This document shows, one piece after another, positions 21,245 through 28,315 of a DNA stretch of 28,735 nt. The position numbers and the translations under genes are program-made. Each line of letters begins with the position of its first letter. The stretch's first letter is position 1. The stretch comes from Candidatus Nomurabacteria bacterium RIFCSPHIGHO2_01_FULL_39_10 (GTDB taxonomy: Bacteria > Patescibacteriota > Minisyncoccia > Phycocordibacterales > UBA9973). The stretch lies in NCBI GenBank assembly GCA_001786805.1, contig MFTJ01000056.1, positions 1 to 28,735 of the forward strand, written 5' to 3'. Under the pieces are notes generated by a model. That model searched no databases. It was not told the DNA's origin and saw nothing but the letters and a program-made list of their open reading frames with translations.

Positions 21245-23494
21245 ATGAATAGGTCTAAGACCGAAAAAAGAATAAAAAAATTGCGCAGTGAAATTGCCCG
21301 GCTTCGAGGAGCGTACCATGTAGAAAATGCGCCTGATGTTTCTAATGATGTCTATGAGTCTCTCTCGCGCGAGCTTAAGGCGCTTTTACAGGAATACCCG
21401 GAATTTAATGACCTGAATGCTCCCGAAAATAGGGTGGCGGGAAAACCGCTTGATAAATTTGAGAAGGTAAAGCATCAAACTCGAATGCTTTCCTTGAATG
21501 ACGCTTTTTCCTATGAAGAGCTTTATGATTGGGAAAAAAGAATCAAAAAACTTTTGTCCCCCTCTCCTTTACAAAGAGAGGGGCAGGGGGGTAAGGTGAA
21601 TTACTTTTGCGAAGTTAAATTTGACGGTCTGGCTGTTTCCTTGATTTATGAAAAGGGAGTATTTGTGCGTGGGGCGACGAGGGGAGATGGGTTTATTGGT
21701 GAGGACATTACAGAAAATTTAAAAACTATCAATTCAATTCCGCTTGTACTCAATTCTCTCCCGATCTCCCCCTTATCAGGGGGAGGGGAAGTGAGCAATT
21801 TCCCCCCTGATAAGGGGGGATTAAGGGGGGTTGCACCCGCATATCTAGAAGTTCGAGGAGAAGTTTTAATGGCTAAAAAAGTTTTGATTTTTTTAAATAA
21901 ACAAAATGAAAAAGAAGGCAAGCCTCTTTTTGCCAATACCAGAAATGTTGCCGCTGGCAGTCTGCGTCAGCTTGATCCTCAGCTTGCCAAAGAAAGAAAT
22001 TTGGATTTTGTGGCTTACGATCTAAATTTGGGAGCTAAGCTCCCATTTGGGAGCTTAGCTCCCAAATTTCATTCTGAAAAGCACCAAATGCTTCGGGAAT
22101 TGGGATTTAAAGTAGAAAAGCTGGAGGCAAAATGTGAAAATCTAGAAGAAGCAATAACTTTTATAAAAAAATTTGAAAAAGTCCGCCCGAATTTTCCTTA
22201 CGGCACAGACGGTATTGTAATTTCGGTGGATAATTTAAAACTGCAAGAGGTTCTGGGCGTTGTAGGCAAAGCCCCGCGCTTCATGGCGGCTTTTAAGTAT
22301 TCGGCGGAAAAAGCTACGACTATAGTAAAAGATATTTTGGTAAATGTCGGGCGCACGGGCGTGCTTACACCGCTTGCAGTCTTTGAACCGACCATGGTTG
22401 CGGGTTCGCTAGTTTCCAAAGCGACTTTGCATAATATGGACCAAATAGAAAGGCTGGGGTTGAAAATAGGGGACACAGTAGTCATAGAAAAAGCGGGAGA
22501 TGTCATTCCAAAAGTGGTAGAAGTGCTTGTCCGTATGCGCACAGGCAAAGAAAAAAAATTCAAAATACCGGGACATTGCCCGACTTGCGGGGGAAAAATA
22601 GAAAAGAGGGAAGCTGGCCCCCTCGCGAATTTTTCGCCCCTGCGCCCTTCTTCAGGCGCTTTGGGCTCAAAGCGGGACCCTCGGGGACAAAAAATTCGCG
22701 AGGGGGCCGCTTCCTTTTCCGTTGCTTACTATTGCAGTAATCCAAAATGTCCGGCGAAAAATGAAAGATATCTGGAACATTTTGTTTCTGTTTTTGAAAT
22801 ATACGAGCTCGGGCCGAAAATTTTGCGCCGTTTCAAAGATGAAGGATTAATTTCCGATGCCACGGATATTTTTACGCTCAAAAAAGAAGACATCGCACCC
22901 TTAGAACGCTTTGGTGAAAAATCGGCGGATAATATTATCGCAGAAATTGAAAACAAAAAGAAAATTTTGTTGTCAAAATTTCTTTGGGCCTTGGGAATTC
23001 TGCATGTGGGGGAGGAAACAGCGCGGGATTTGGCAATTCACTTCGGCACTTTGGAAAAATTACTCTCTTCCGCTAGGCAACCTGCCCGCAATGTAACGCA
23101 GCGCGATTCGGGCGGGGACCTAGCGGAAATAGACAGCATAGAAAATATCGGTCCGGCGGTTTTAAAAAGCGTAAGCGATTTTTTTCATGACAAAAATAAT
23201 TTAAATTTTATAAAAAAATTGAAAAAAAACGGCGTGGTTATAGAAAAAGCAGAAAAAATAAAAGCTGGAAAATTTACCGGGCTATCTTTTGTTTTAACAG
23301 GCACGCTCTCTCAAATGTCTCGCGAAATTGCCAAAGAGCGTATTCTCGCTTTGGGTGGAAAAGTTGTCGGCTCGGTTTCCAAAAACACTTCGTATGTGGT
23401 GGCAGGCGCCGAGCCGGGGTCAAAATTAAAAACTGCGGAAAAATTAGGCGTGAAAATACTAAGCGAAGAAGATTTTCTAAAAATGCTTGGTTAA
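21245..23494 (+). CDS. ligA: NAD-dependent DNA ligase LigA carrying five palindromic insertions
   Basis: 749 aa versus about 670 for typical LigA. Domain order is complete: N-terminal Ia region with YHVENAPDVSND, adenylation domain with K125 in CEVKFDG and RGDGFIGEDITENL, OB fold, zinc finger C445-x2-C448 and C497-x4-C502, helix-hairpin-helix repeats, and a C-terminal BRCT (LSFVLTGTLSQMSREIAKERI). LigA seals nicks in replication and repair using NAD+. Five segments with no counterpart in the family coincide with DNA palindromes at about residues 105-116, 171-198, 260-275, 458-488 and 608-628. All keep frame. The zinc-finger gap is 48 residues instead of about 14. The core active-site motifs are intact, so activity is expected but should be tested. 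Confidence 0.95.
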   Translation: MNRSKTEKRIKKLRSEIARLRGAYHVENAPDVSNDVYESLSRELKALLQEYPEFNDLNAPENRVAGKPLDKFEKVKHQTRMLSLNDAFSYEELYDWEKRIKKLLSPSPLQREGQGGKVNYFCEVKFDGLAVSLIYEKGVFVRGATRGDGFIGEDITENLKTINSIPLVLNSLPISPLSGGGEVSNFPPDKGGLRGVAPAYLEVRGEVLMAKKVLIFLNKQNEKEGKPLFANTRNVAAGSLRQLDPQLAKERNLDFVAYDLNLGAKLPFGSLAPKFHSEKHQMLRELGFKVEKLEAKCENLEEAITFIKKFEKVRPNFPYGTDGIVISVDNLKLQEVLGVVGKAPRFMAAFKYSAEKATTIVKDILVNVGRTGVLTPLAVFEPTMVAGSLVSKATLHNMDQIERLGLKIGDTVVIEKAGDVIPKVVEVLVRMRTGKEKKFKIPGHCPTCGGKIEKREAGPLANFSPLRPSSGALGSKRDPRGQKIREGAASFSVAYYCSNPKCPAKNERYLEHFVSVFEIYELGPKILRRFKDEGLISDATDIFTLKKEDIAPLERFGEKSADNIIAEIENKKKILLSKFLWALGILHVGEETARDLAIHFGTLEKLLSSARQPARNVTQRDSGGDLAEIDSIENIGPAVLKSVSDFFHDKNNLNFIKKLKKNGVVIEKAEKIKAGKFTGLSFVLTGTLSQMSREIAKERILALGGKVVGSVSKNTSYVVAGAEPGSKLKTAEKLGVKILSEEDFLKMLG
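21557..21592. repeat. ligA palindromic element 1
   Basis: CCCCTCTC (21559-21566) pairs with GAGAGGGG (21576-21583), followed by CAGGGGGGT. Encodes SPSPLQREGQGG, nine residues before the catalytic-lysine motif. The CCCCTCTCC...GAGAGGGGCAGGGG outline is a repeat type I recall from many unrelated bacterial genomes. Confidence 0.75.
21767..21819. repeat. ligA palindromic element 2
   Basis: Two mutually inverted 16-mers, CCCCCTTATCAGGGGG (21768-21783) and CCCCCTGATAAGGGGG (21803-21818), each itself a small hairpin. Encodes the SGGGEV...FPPDKGGLRG peptide, a sequence typical of translated repeats. Confidence 0.8.
22024..22069. repeat. ligA palindromic element 3
   Basis: Perfect 21-bp arms (22024-22044 and 22049-22069) with a 4-nt ATTT loop; the arms contain GGGAGCTAAGCTCCC, itself a partial palindrome. 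Encodes LGAKLPFGSLAPKF. Confidence 0.9.
22616..22708. repeat. ligA palindromic element 4 (inside the zinc finger)
   Basis: Perfect 19-bp arms, GGCCCCCTCGCGAATTTTT (22616-22634) and its complement (22690-22708), around a 55-nt G+C-rich interior. It adds about 33 residues between the two cysteine pairs. Confidence 0.9.
23068..23128. repeat. ligA palindromic element 5
   Basis: Outer arms TTCCGCTAGG (23068-23077) and CCTAGCGGAA (23119-23128), inner stem GCCCG (23084-23088) with CGGGC (23109-23113). The inner core resembles the hairpin in the pilin leader. Confidence 0.85.
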
Positions 23495-23505
23495 AATTCA
23501 ATATG

Positions 23506-23514
23506 TGGTAAAGT
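23506..23514 (+). promoter_or_regulatory. Possible -10 for the tRNA-Ser/truB transcript
   Basis: TGGTAAAGT, an extended -10 with two mismatches in the hexamer. The predicted start (about 23521) is 3 nt before the truncated tRNA copy. Weak. Confidence 0.3.
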
Positions 23515-23523
23515 GATTTAGTT

Positions 23524-23595
23524 GGAACCGTCGCATAGCGGTCGAGTGCCGAAGGGAATATAGACTTGGAAAGCGCTTTGTGTAAAGATATGTCT
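23524..23595 (+). pseudogene. Truncated tRNA-Ser copy (5' half) directly upstream of the intact tRNA
   Basis: The first 26 nt are identical to the start of the intact tRNA-Ser (23596-23621), covering the 5' acceptor strand and D arm. A second match, CTTGGAAAGCGC (23565-23576), corresponds to the anticodon region but is shifted by 10 extra nt, and its flanks do not form an anticodon stem. There is no T arm and no 3' acceptor strand. The copy ends exactly where the intact gene begins, giving a 72-nt offset tandem duplication. Confidence 0.7.
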
Positions 23596-23683
23596 GGAAC
23601 CGTCGCATAGCGGTCGAGTGCGCGCGCTTGGAAAGCGCGTAGGCTGAAAGGTCTCGAGGGTTCGAATCCCTCCGGTTCCGCCA
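23596..23683 (+). tRNA. tRNA-Ser (anticodon GGA)
   Basis: Acceptor GGAACCG (23596-23602) pairs with CGGTTCC (23673-23679), discriminator G, encoded CCA (23681-23683). Anticodon stem CGCGC/GCGCG with loop TTGGAAA gives anticodon GGA. A long variable arm follows, as in class II tRNAs, then T arm GAGGG-TTCGAAT-CCCTC. The CCA is immediately followed by the truB ATG. Confidence 0.95.
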
Positions 23684-24454
23684 ATGAAGAAAATCTTAAT
23701 TTTAAATAAAAAAGAAGGGGAGACTCCGCTTGAAGCGCTAGAGGGTTTTCGCAAGAAAAATAAAAAATACAAAGACGCAAAAATGACTTATGCGGGCAAA
23801 CTGGATCCATTAGTTTCTGGGCTTTTGTTGATTCTCGCCGGCGATGCTGTCAAAGAAAAAGAAAAATATCTTAGACTTTCAAAGGAATATGAATTTAGCG
23901 TGTTGTTTGGTTTTACCACAGACACTTATGACATTCTCGGCAAAGTAACACATTATGACATTATCAATAATGTCATAATGTTAGAATCAAAGGAAACTCT
24001 GGAGAAAGCAATAAAGAAAAATCTAAAATTTTTTACCGGCAAATTTATACAAAAGTATCCTATGTATTCTTCAAAGACCGTAGCGGGTAAACCACTATTT
24101 AGTTATGCGCGAGCAGGGAAGAAAGTAGAAAGTCCAGAACATGAAGTAAATGTGAAAAGTCTTAAATTTTTTGGAATAAAGACAATAAGCACAAAAAAGT
24201 TTTTAGAAAATATTGAGCGCAGAATTGTAAAAGTGAAAGGAGATTTTCGCCAAAAAAAGATTTTGAAAATTTGGCGCAAAAATCTAAATGTTAAACACCG
24301 AGTGTTTAACATAGCCAGTTTTAAAATCAAATGCGGTAGTGGCACATATGTGCGGGCAATAGCAAATGATTTAGGAAAGTGTATTGGCATTCCGGCTCTG
24401 GCTCTCACTATCAAAAGGACAAAAATTGGCAAATGGAGTAAAATGGGTCAATGA
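23684..24454 (+). CDS. truB: tRNA pseudouridine-55 synthase TruB with palindromic insertions
   Basis: 256 aa. D41 in TYAGKLDPLVSGLLL is the catalytic Asp (G-T-L-D-P in most TruB; here G-K-L-D-P). FTTDTYDILGKV and CGSGTYVRAIANDLG are further family blocks. TruB makes pseudouridine 55 in the T loop of nearly all tRNAs. The ATG directly follows the CCA of tRNA-Ser, with no room for a leader, so processing of the tRNA 3' end would leave a leaderless truB message. Two segments (around residues 90-100 and 187-210) coincide with palindromes and look like in-frame insertions. Its stop overlaps the helicase start (ATGA). Confidence 0.92.
   Translation: MKKILILNKKEGETPLEALEGFRKKNKKYKDAKMTYAGKLDPLVSGLLLILAGDAVKEKEKYLRLSKEYEFSVLFGFTTDTYDILGKVTHYDIINNVIMLESKETLEKAIKKNLKFFTGKFIQKYPMYSSKTVAGKPLFSYARAGKKVESPEHEVNVKSLKFFGIKTISTKKFLENIERRIVKVKGDFRQKKILKIWRKNLNVKHRVFNIASFKIKCGSGTYVRAIANDLGKCIGIPALALTIKRTKIGKWSKMGQ
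23950..23981. repeat. truB palindromic element A
   Basis: Perfect 14-bp arms ACATTATGACATTA (23950-23963) and TAATGTCATAATGT (23968-23981), loop TCAA. Encodes HYDIINNVIM in a loop after the TDTYDILGKV block. Confidence 0.85.
24241..24312. repeat. truB palindromic elements B and C
   Basis: B: AGATTTTCGCCAAA (24241-24254) against TTTGGCG-CA-AAAATCT (24270-24285), nearly perfect. C, 2 nt later: ATGTTAAACAC (24288-24298) and GTGTTTAACAT (24302-24312), perfect with loop CGA. Together they encode about 24 residues rich in Lys and Arg before the GTYVRA block. Confidence 0.75.
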
Positions 24455-27291
24455 CTTCTACTTTTCAGCAAGAATACAAAAAGCTAAATAAAGCTCAAAA
24501 AGACGCGGTTGATTCTATTGATGGACCGGTTATGGTGGTGGCGGGACCGGGAACCGGAAAAACGCAGGTGCTCGCGATGCGCATCGGGAACATTTTAAAT
24601 AAAACCGATATCAAAGGCGACGGTATTCTTTGTCTGACTTTTACCAATTCGGCAGTAGATGCCATGAAGGATAGATTGCGGGGATATTTAGGCAAAGCCG
24701 CGGAAGATATAAATGTTTTTACATTTCACAGTTTTGGAATGAAAGTGATAGAAGAATATTACGGAGTTCTCGGTCTCACAACTACTCCTAAACTTTTAGA
24801 TGAAATTGACACAATAAAGCTTTTCGATGAAGTGCTTGAAAAAAGTGATTGGGAATATCTAAAGCCTCGAGGTGAATGTTCTAGATATTTTAAAGACATG
24901 CGCTCTCTCTTTTCTCTCCTCAAACGGGGAAGAATCACTCCCGAATATTTTTTATCTAAAATTGAGGAAGATTTGGAATTTGTAAAAAATGATCCCGAGA
25001 GTATTTCTACGCGGGGAGAAAGCAAAGGTGAGATAAAAAAAGAGGCGCTCTCCAAAATAGAGAGCTTGGAGCGAGCGAGAGAAGTAGCCAAATTTTTCGA
25101 GCTTTATGAAGAAACTAAAAAATTTAAAAATGTTTTTGATTATGACGATGTGCTGGAAAATCTTGTGAAAATAATGGAAAAGTCCAGGGATGCGGTCGCG
25201 GACATGCGCGAGAGGTATTTGTATGTTTTAGTGGACGAGCATCAGGATTCCAGCCGCGTGCAGAATGAATTTTTGAAAGTAGTTTGGAGCAAGGTTGAGC
25301 GGCCGGATATTTTTGTGGTCGGTGATGATCGCCAGCTAATATACGGTTTCTCGGGCGCATCCATAGATCACTTCAAGAGCTTCCAAGAAACTTGGAAAAA
25401 TGCGAAGCTCATCACTCTTGTAGACAATTATCGTTCCACGCAAGTCATTCTGGACGCTTCGCACGCTCTTCTTCAGAGTGTCCTGACTTCGGAAAAATTG
25501 CAAAGCCAAACGAAGGAAAGTTATCCTATCCGGTTAATTGAGGCTGAAAGTCCAGAAGATGAAATTGCCGCTTGCGCGAAAGATGTAAAAGAAAAGATGA
25601 AAAACGGGTTGGATATGAATAATTGCGCTATTCTCGTGCCTAAAAACAGCGAAGTCCGGGAAGCTTTGAGAATTTTATACGAAGAAGGAATGCGAGTTTC
25701 CGCTTCGGACAATTTGAATTTATTTGACCAAGAAGAGGCGCGCGAATTTATCCGGGTTTTAAAAATAATTACTCACCCAAAAGATAATGTTTCCTTTGCA
25801 CAGTCATTCCTCGACTCGATTTCCGGCATTCCGAACATTGAAGCGCACAGTTTTCTTGTATCTCAAAAAATGCGCGAGTTTTCTTTCCAGAATTCTATCG
25901 CGAATCCGAAGCTTTTTGGAGGCGTCGCAGAATCGTGGATTAAAAAATTAATAGAACTCAAAAAAATTGCCGACGACGAGGAGATAATTCTCGCTTTAGA
26001 GAGAATAGGAAAAAGCTTGTTTAAAGAAGAGAAGCAAAAACTCGTGAGTTCCGAAGAAATTTTAAATACATTAGTTAATTTAGCGGCGAAGGAAAAAGAA
26101 AAAAATCCAAAACTAAACTTAGAACAATTTGTGGACTTTCTTAACAAATTAGAGTCCTACGGAGAAGATATCCCGCTTATTATGAATGAGAGAGAAGGCG
26201 TAAAAGTGCTTACCCTCCATGGAGCCAAAGGTCTTGAGTTTGATTATGTTTGGATTGCTCATATGGACGAAAAAGGGCTAAATGGCGGGAAACATCTGCC
26301 GTTTACCTTGCCTTCTCTAATTGAAGAGAGAGTTTTAGAGAGCGATGCGGACAGGATAAAGAGGAAGCTCTATGTTGCCATCACGCGCGCTAAAAGATTC
26401 TGCGCTATTTCCTTCACAGCCGGAGAAGAGAGAGAGGCCGCCAGAGTTATACAGGATTTTCCGAAAGAGGTTTTCGTAAAAGAAAAATTTGATAAAAAAG
26501 AAAAGAAAAATAAAAACGGAAAAGGGTTTTTGCCCGAGATAAATAAGATAACCAAACTCGTAAGTGAAAAATACAAAGACCGTACTGTGTCTGCATCTTC
26601 GCTCAATAATTTTTTTGAATGCGCATGGAAATGGTATTTCAGAAACTTTTTAAGTCTCCCGGAAGCGACCAACGAACACCTGGAGTTTGGGGGCAAGGTG
26701 CATAGCGCCATTGACCAAATTTTAAAATCCGAAAAAATAATTTTACCGCAGGACTCCGAAGTGGCGCGACTTGTCGGCGCCTGGGCAAAAGCGCGGCTCC
26801 CGGAAATTACAGCAGAGCGCGAAAGCGAGCAATCCGTATCGCTTCGGGATCCCAGATTTCCATATCTAAACATTTACGGACGAATCGATTTGATTGAAAA
26901 GCTCCCGGACGAAAGTCTCCGGATTACCGATTTTAAAACCGGAAGCGCTAAACGAAAGAGTGAGGTAACGAAAGAGGACGCCGAGGGCAGGCTTTCAAAC
27001 CTGGCGCGACAGCTTGCTATGTACGCGTACCTTTTAGAAGGCTCGCCAAAATGGAAAGGGATAAAAGTATCCGGCAGTCGCCTCGAATTTTTGGAAGCGA
27101 AAAATCCGAAAGACAAAATTTATAATCATACAAGAGGGGACGATGAGCTCAAACTTCTTTTGAAAGATATAGCGGACTACGATGAGGCCCTCCGAGGTGG
27201 CACATGGGTTTCCCGCGAGTGCTATTACAATTCCTATGGCAAAGCGACCGTTTGTGAGTATTGCAAAATGGCGGAGATTTATACTTCGTGA
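24451..27291 (+). CDS. UvrD/PcrA-type superfamily 1 helicase fused to a RecB-family nuclease
   Basis: 946 aa. Helicase motifs: GPGTGKT (32-38), FTNSAVDAMKDRL (Ia), DEHQDSS (262-268), GDDRQLIYGFSGA (III), DNYRST (IV), VKVLTLHGAKGLEFDYVW (V) and LYVAITRAKRF (VI). The last 230 residues form a PD-(D/E)XK nuclease: H751 in KVHSAID, D813 in GRIDLI, D827-F-K829 in ITDFKTG. C724, C924, C935 and C938 bracket it, as in AddB/Cas4-like iron-sulphur nucleases. Single-chain helicase-nucleases of this layout process DNA ends for recombination. It is translationally coupled to truB by ATGA. Start and end are well supported. Confidence 0.9.
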   Translation: MTSTFQQEYKKLNKAQKDAVDSIDGPVMVVAGPGTGKTQVLAMRIGNILNKTDIKGDGILCLTFTNSAVDAMKDRLRGYLGKAAEDINVFTFHSFGMKVIEEYYGVLGLTTTPKLLDEIDTIKLFDEVLEKSDWEYLKPRGECSRYFKDMRSLFSLLKRGRITPEYFLSKIEEDLEFVKNDPESISTRGESKGEIKKEALSKIESLERAREVAKFFELYEETKKFKNVFDYDDVLENLVKIMEKSRDAVADMRERYLYVLVDEHQDSSRVQNEFLKVVWSKVERPDIFVVGDDRQLIYGFSGASIDHFKSFQETWKNAKLITLVDNYRSTQVILDASHALLQSVLTSEKLQSQTKESYPIRLIEAESPEDEIAACAKDVKEKMKNGLDMNNCAILVPKNSEVREALRILYEEGMRVSASDNLNLFDQEEAREFIRVLKIITHPKDNVSFAQSFLDSISGIPNIEAHSFLVSQKMREFSFQNSIANPKLFGGVAESWIKKLIELKKIADDEEIILALERIGKSLFKEEKQKLVSSEEILNTLVNLAAKEKEKNPKLNLEQFVDFLNKLESYGEDIPLIMNEREGVKVLTLHGAKGLEFDYVWIAHMDEKGLNGGKHLPFTLPSLIEERVLESDADRIKRKLYVAITRAKRFCAISFTAGEEREAARVIQDFPKEVFVKEKFDKKEKKNKNGKGFLPEINKITKLVSEKYKDRTVSASSLNNFFECAWKWYFRNFLSLPEATNEHLEFGGKVHSAIDQILKSEKIILPQDSEVARLVGAWAKARLPEITAERESEQSVSLRDPRFPYLNIYGRIDLIEKLPDESLRITDFKTGSAKRKSEVTKEDAEGRLSNLARQLAMYAYLLEGSPKWKGIKVSGSRLEFLEAKNPKDKIYNHTRGDDELKLLLKDIADYDEALRGGTWVSRECYYNSYGKATVCEYCKMAEIYTS

Positions 27292-27315
27292 GAAATCTTG
27301 TATTTTTGCTCTTTC

Positions 27316-27324
27316 TGGTATAAT
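27316..27324 (+). promoter_or_regulatory. Extended -10 promoter for the pheST operon
   Basis: TGGTATAAT, perfect extended -10, 28 nt before ATG 27353. Predicted leader about 22 nt, A+T-rich, no Shine-Dalgarno sequence. Confidence 0.6.
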
Positions 27325-27352
27325 CTGTTCATTACTAATTTAATCACTTTTT

Positions 27353-27589
27353 ATGTCACAATTTGTAATTATCAATGGAAATAAAGTAGAACACTATGGT
27401 AATGTTTATAAGGGTTTAGATTATTTGCAAAAGCATGCGCATGAAGAACGCATAAAGGAATGGTTTGAAAATGCTAGAAAGGCGAAAGATCAGGATACTC
27501 ATATAGAAATAACTATTAACGGCAAAAGCATAAGATATATTTTGATACATACTGGACCTAATGAATATCTTCTTAAACCATTGCCATAA
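27353..27589 (+). CDS. Small protein of unknown function upstream of pheS
   Basis: 78 aa, not recognised. Starts MSQFVIINGNKVEHYGNVYKG, central helix rich in charged residues (HEERIKEWFENARKAKD), then beta-like segments EITINGKSIRYILIHTGP. No Cys, no membrane helix. It sits first after a good promoter and 2 nt before pheS, so it is almost certainly expressed with the PheRS genes. It could be a small RNA-binding or regulatory protein, but nothing in the sequence proves that. Confidence 0.6.
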   Translation: MSQFVIINGNKVEHYGNVYKGLDYLQKHAHEERIKEWFENARKAKDQDTHIEITINGKSIRYILIHTGPNEYLLKPLP

Positions 27590-27591
27590 AA

Positions 27592-28314
27592 ATGAGTGAA
27601 TATAAGAAAAAGAAAGACAACCATCATGGTACTGAGCATCCGCTTTCGGTTTTAGCGAACGAGGTCTATCAGACTTTTGTTGATATGGGTTTTGAAATTG
27701 TGACCGGACCAGAGCTAGAGTCCGAATGGTACAATTTTGATGTTTTGAATGTTCCCAAAGACCACCCAGCTCGAGACATGCAAGACACTTTTTGGATTAA
27801 GGACAAGAAAGATTATGTGTTACGAACACATACTACTAGTGTTACCGCTCGCGCTTTTGAAAAAGCCGGCAAAGAAGGCAAGCTTCCAGCCGCTTTTATT
27901 TCCATTGGAAAAGTTTTCAGAAATGAAGCGACTGATGCTACGCACGAAATGCAGTTTTTTCAGATAGACGGAGCGATGGTGGGGGAAAATATTTCTGTGG
28001 CTGATATGAAAGGGGTGTTGACTCATTTTTATAAAAAAATGCTGGGTGATGATGTAGAGATAGAATTCAGGCCGAGTTTTTTTCCTTTTACTGAGCCATC
28101 AATCGAAGTGCATGCAAAATTTAAGGGTAAATGGCTGGAAATGGGAGGTTCTGGAATGCTTCACCCGAATGTTTTGCGCAATATAGGTCTAGATCCTGCG
28201 AAAGTGCAGGGCTTTGCTTTCGGTCATGGATTTGATCGTATCGCAATGGTCAAATGGGGGATATCCGATGTTCGTTTACTTTATCAAGGGGATTTAAGAC
28301 TCAATCAGATTTAA
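27592..28314 (+). CDS. pheS: Phenylalanyl-tRNA synthetase alpha subunit, short form
   Basis: 240 aa; PheS is usually 330-350 aa. The catalytic class II core is complete: HPLSVLANEVYQTFVDMGFE, motif 2 region FISIGKVFRNEATDATHEMQFFQIDG, FRPSFFPFTEPSIEV, and motif 3 GFAFGHGFDRIAMVKWGI. The missing part is the N-terminal coiled-coil arm that in the well-studied enzyme contacts tRNA-Phe; the gene begins with a short basic tail (SEYKKKKDNHHG). No in-frame upstream sequence could encode it because the preceding gene occupies the space. It makes Phe-tRNA with PheT. Confidence 0.93.
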   Translation: MSEYKKKKDNHHGTEHPLSVLANEVYQTFVDMGFEIVTGPELESEWYNFDVLNVPKDHPARDMQDTFWIKDKKDYVLRTHTTSVTARAFEKAGKEGKLPAAFISIGKVFRNEATDATHEMQFFQIDGAMVGENISVADMKGVLTHFYKKMLGDDVEIEFRPSFFPFTEPSIEVHAKFKGKWLEMGGSGMLHPNVLRNIGLDPAKVQGFAFGHGFDRIAMVKWGISDVRLLYQGDLRLNQI

Positions 28315-28315
28315 A

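Noticed and set aside
21557..23128. ligA insertions as sequencing or assembly errors
   Set aside because: All five keep the frame and have intact, distinct palindromes; random errors would break frame. Read mapping would still be decisive.
23524..23595. Second functional tRNA-Ser gene
   Set aside because: It has no T arm or 3' acceptor strand, and the anticodon flanks do not pair; treated as a partial copy.
25040..25090. GCTCTC/GAGAGC short inverted repeat in the helicase gene
   Set aside because: Only 6 bp, expected by chance, and the protein shows no extra segment there.
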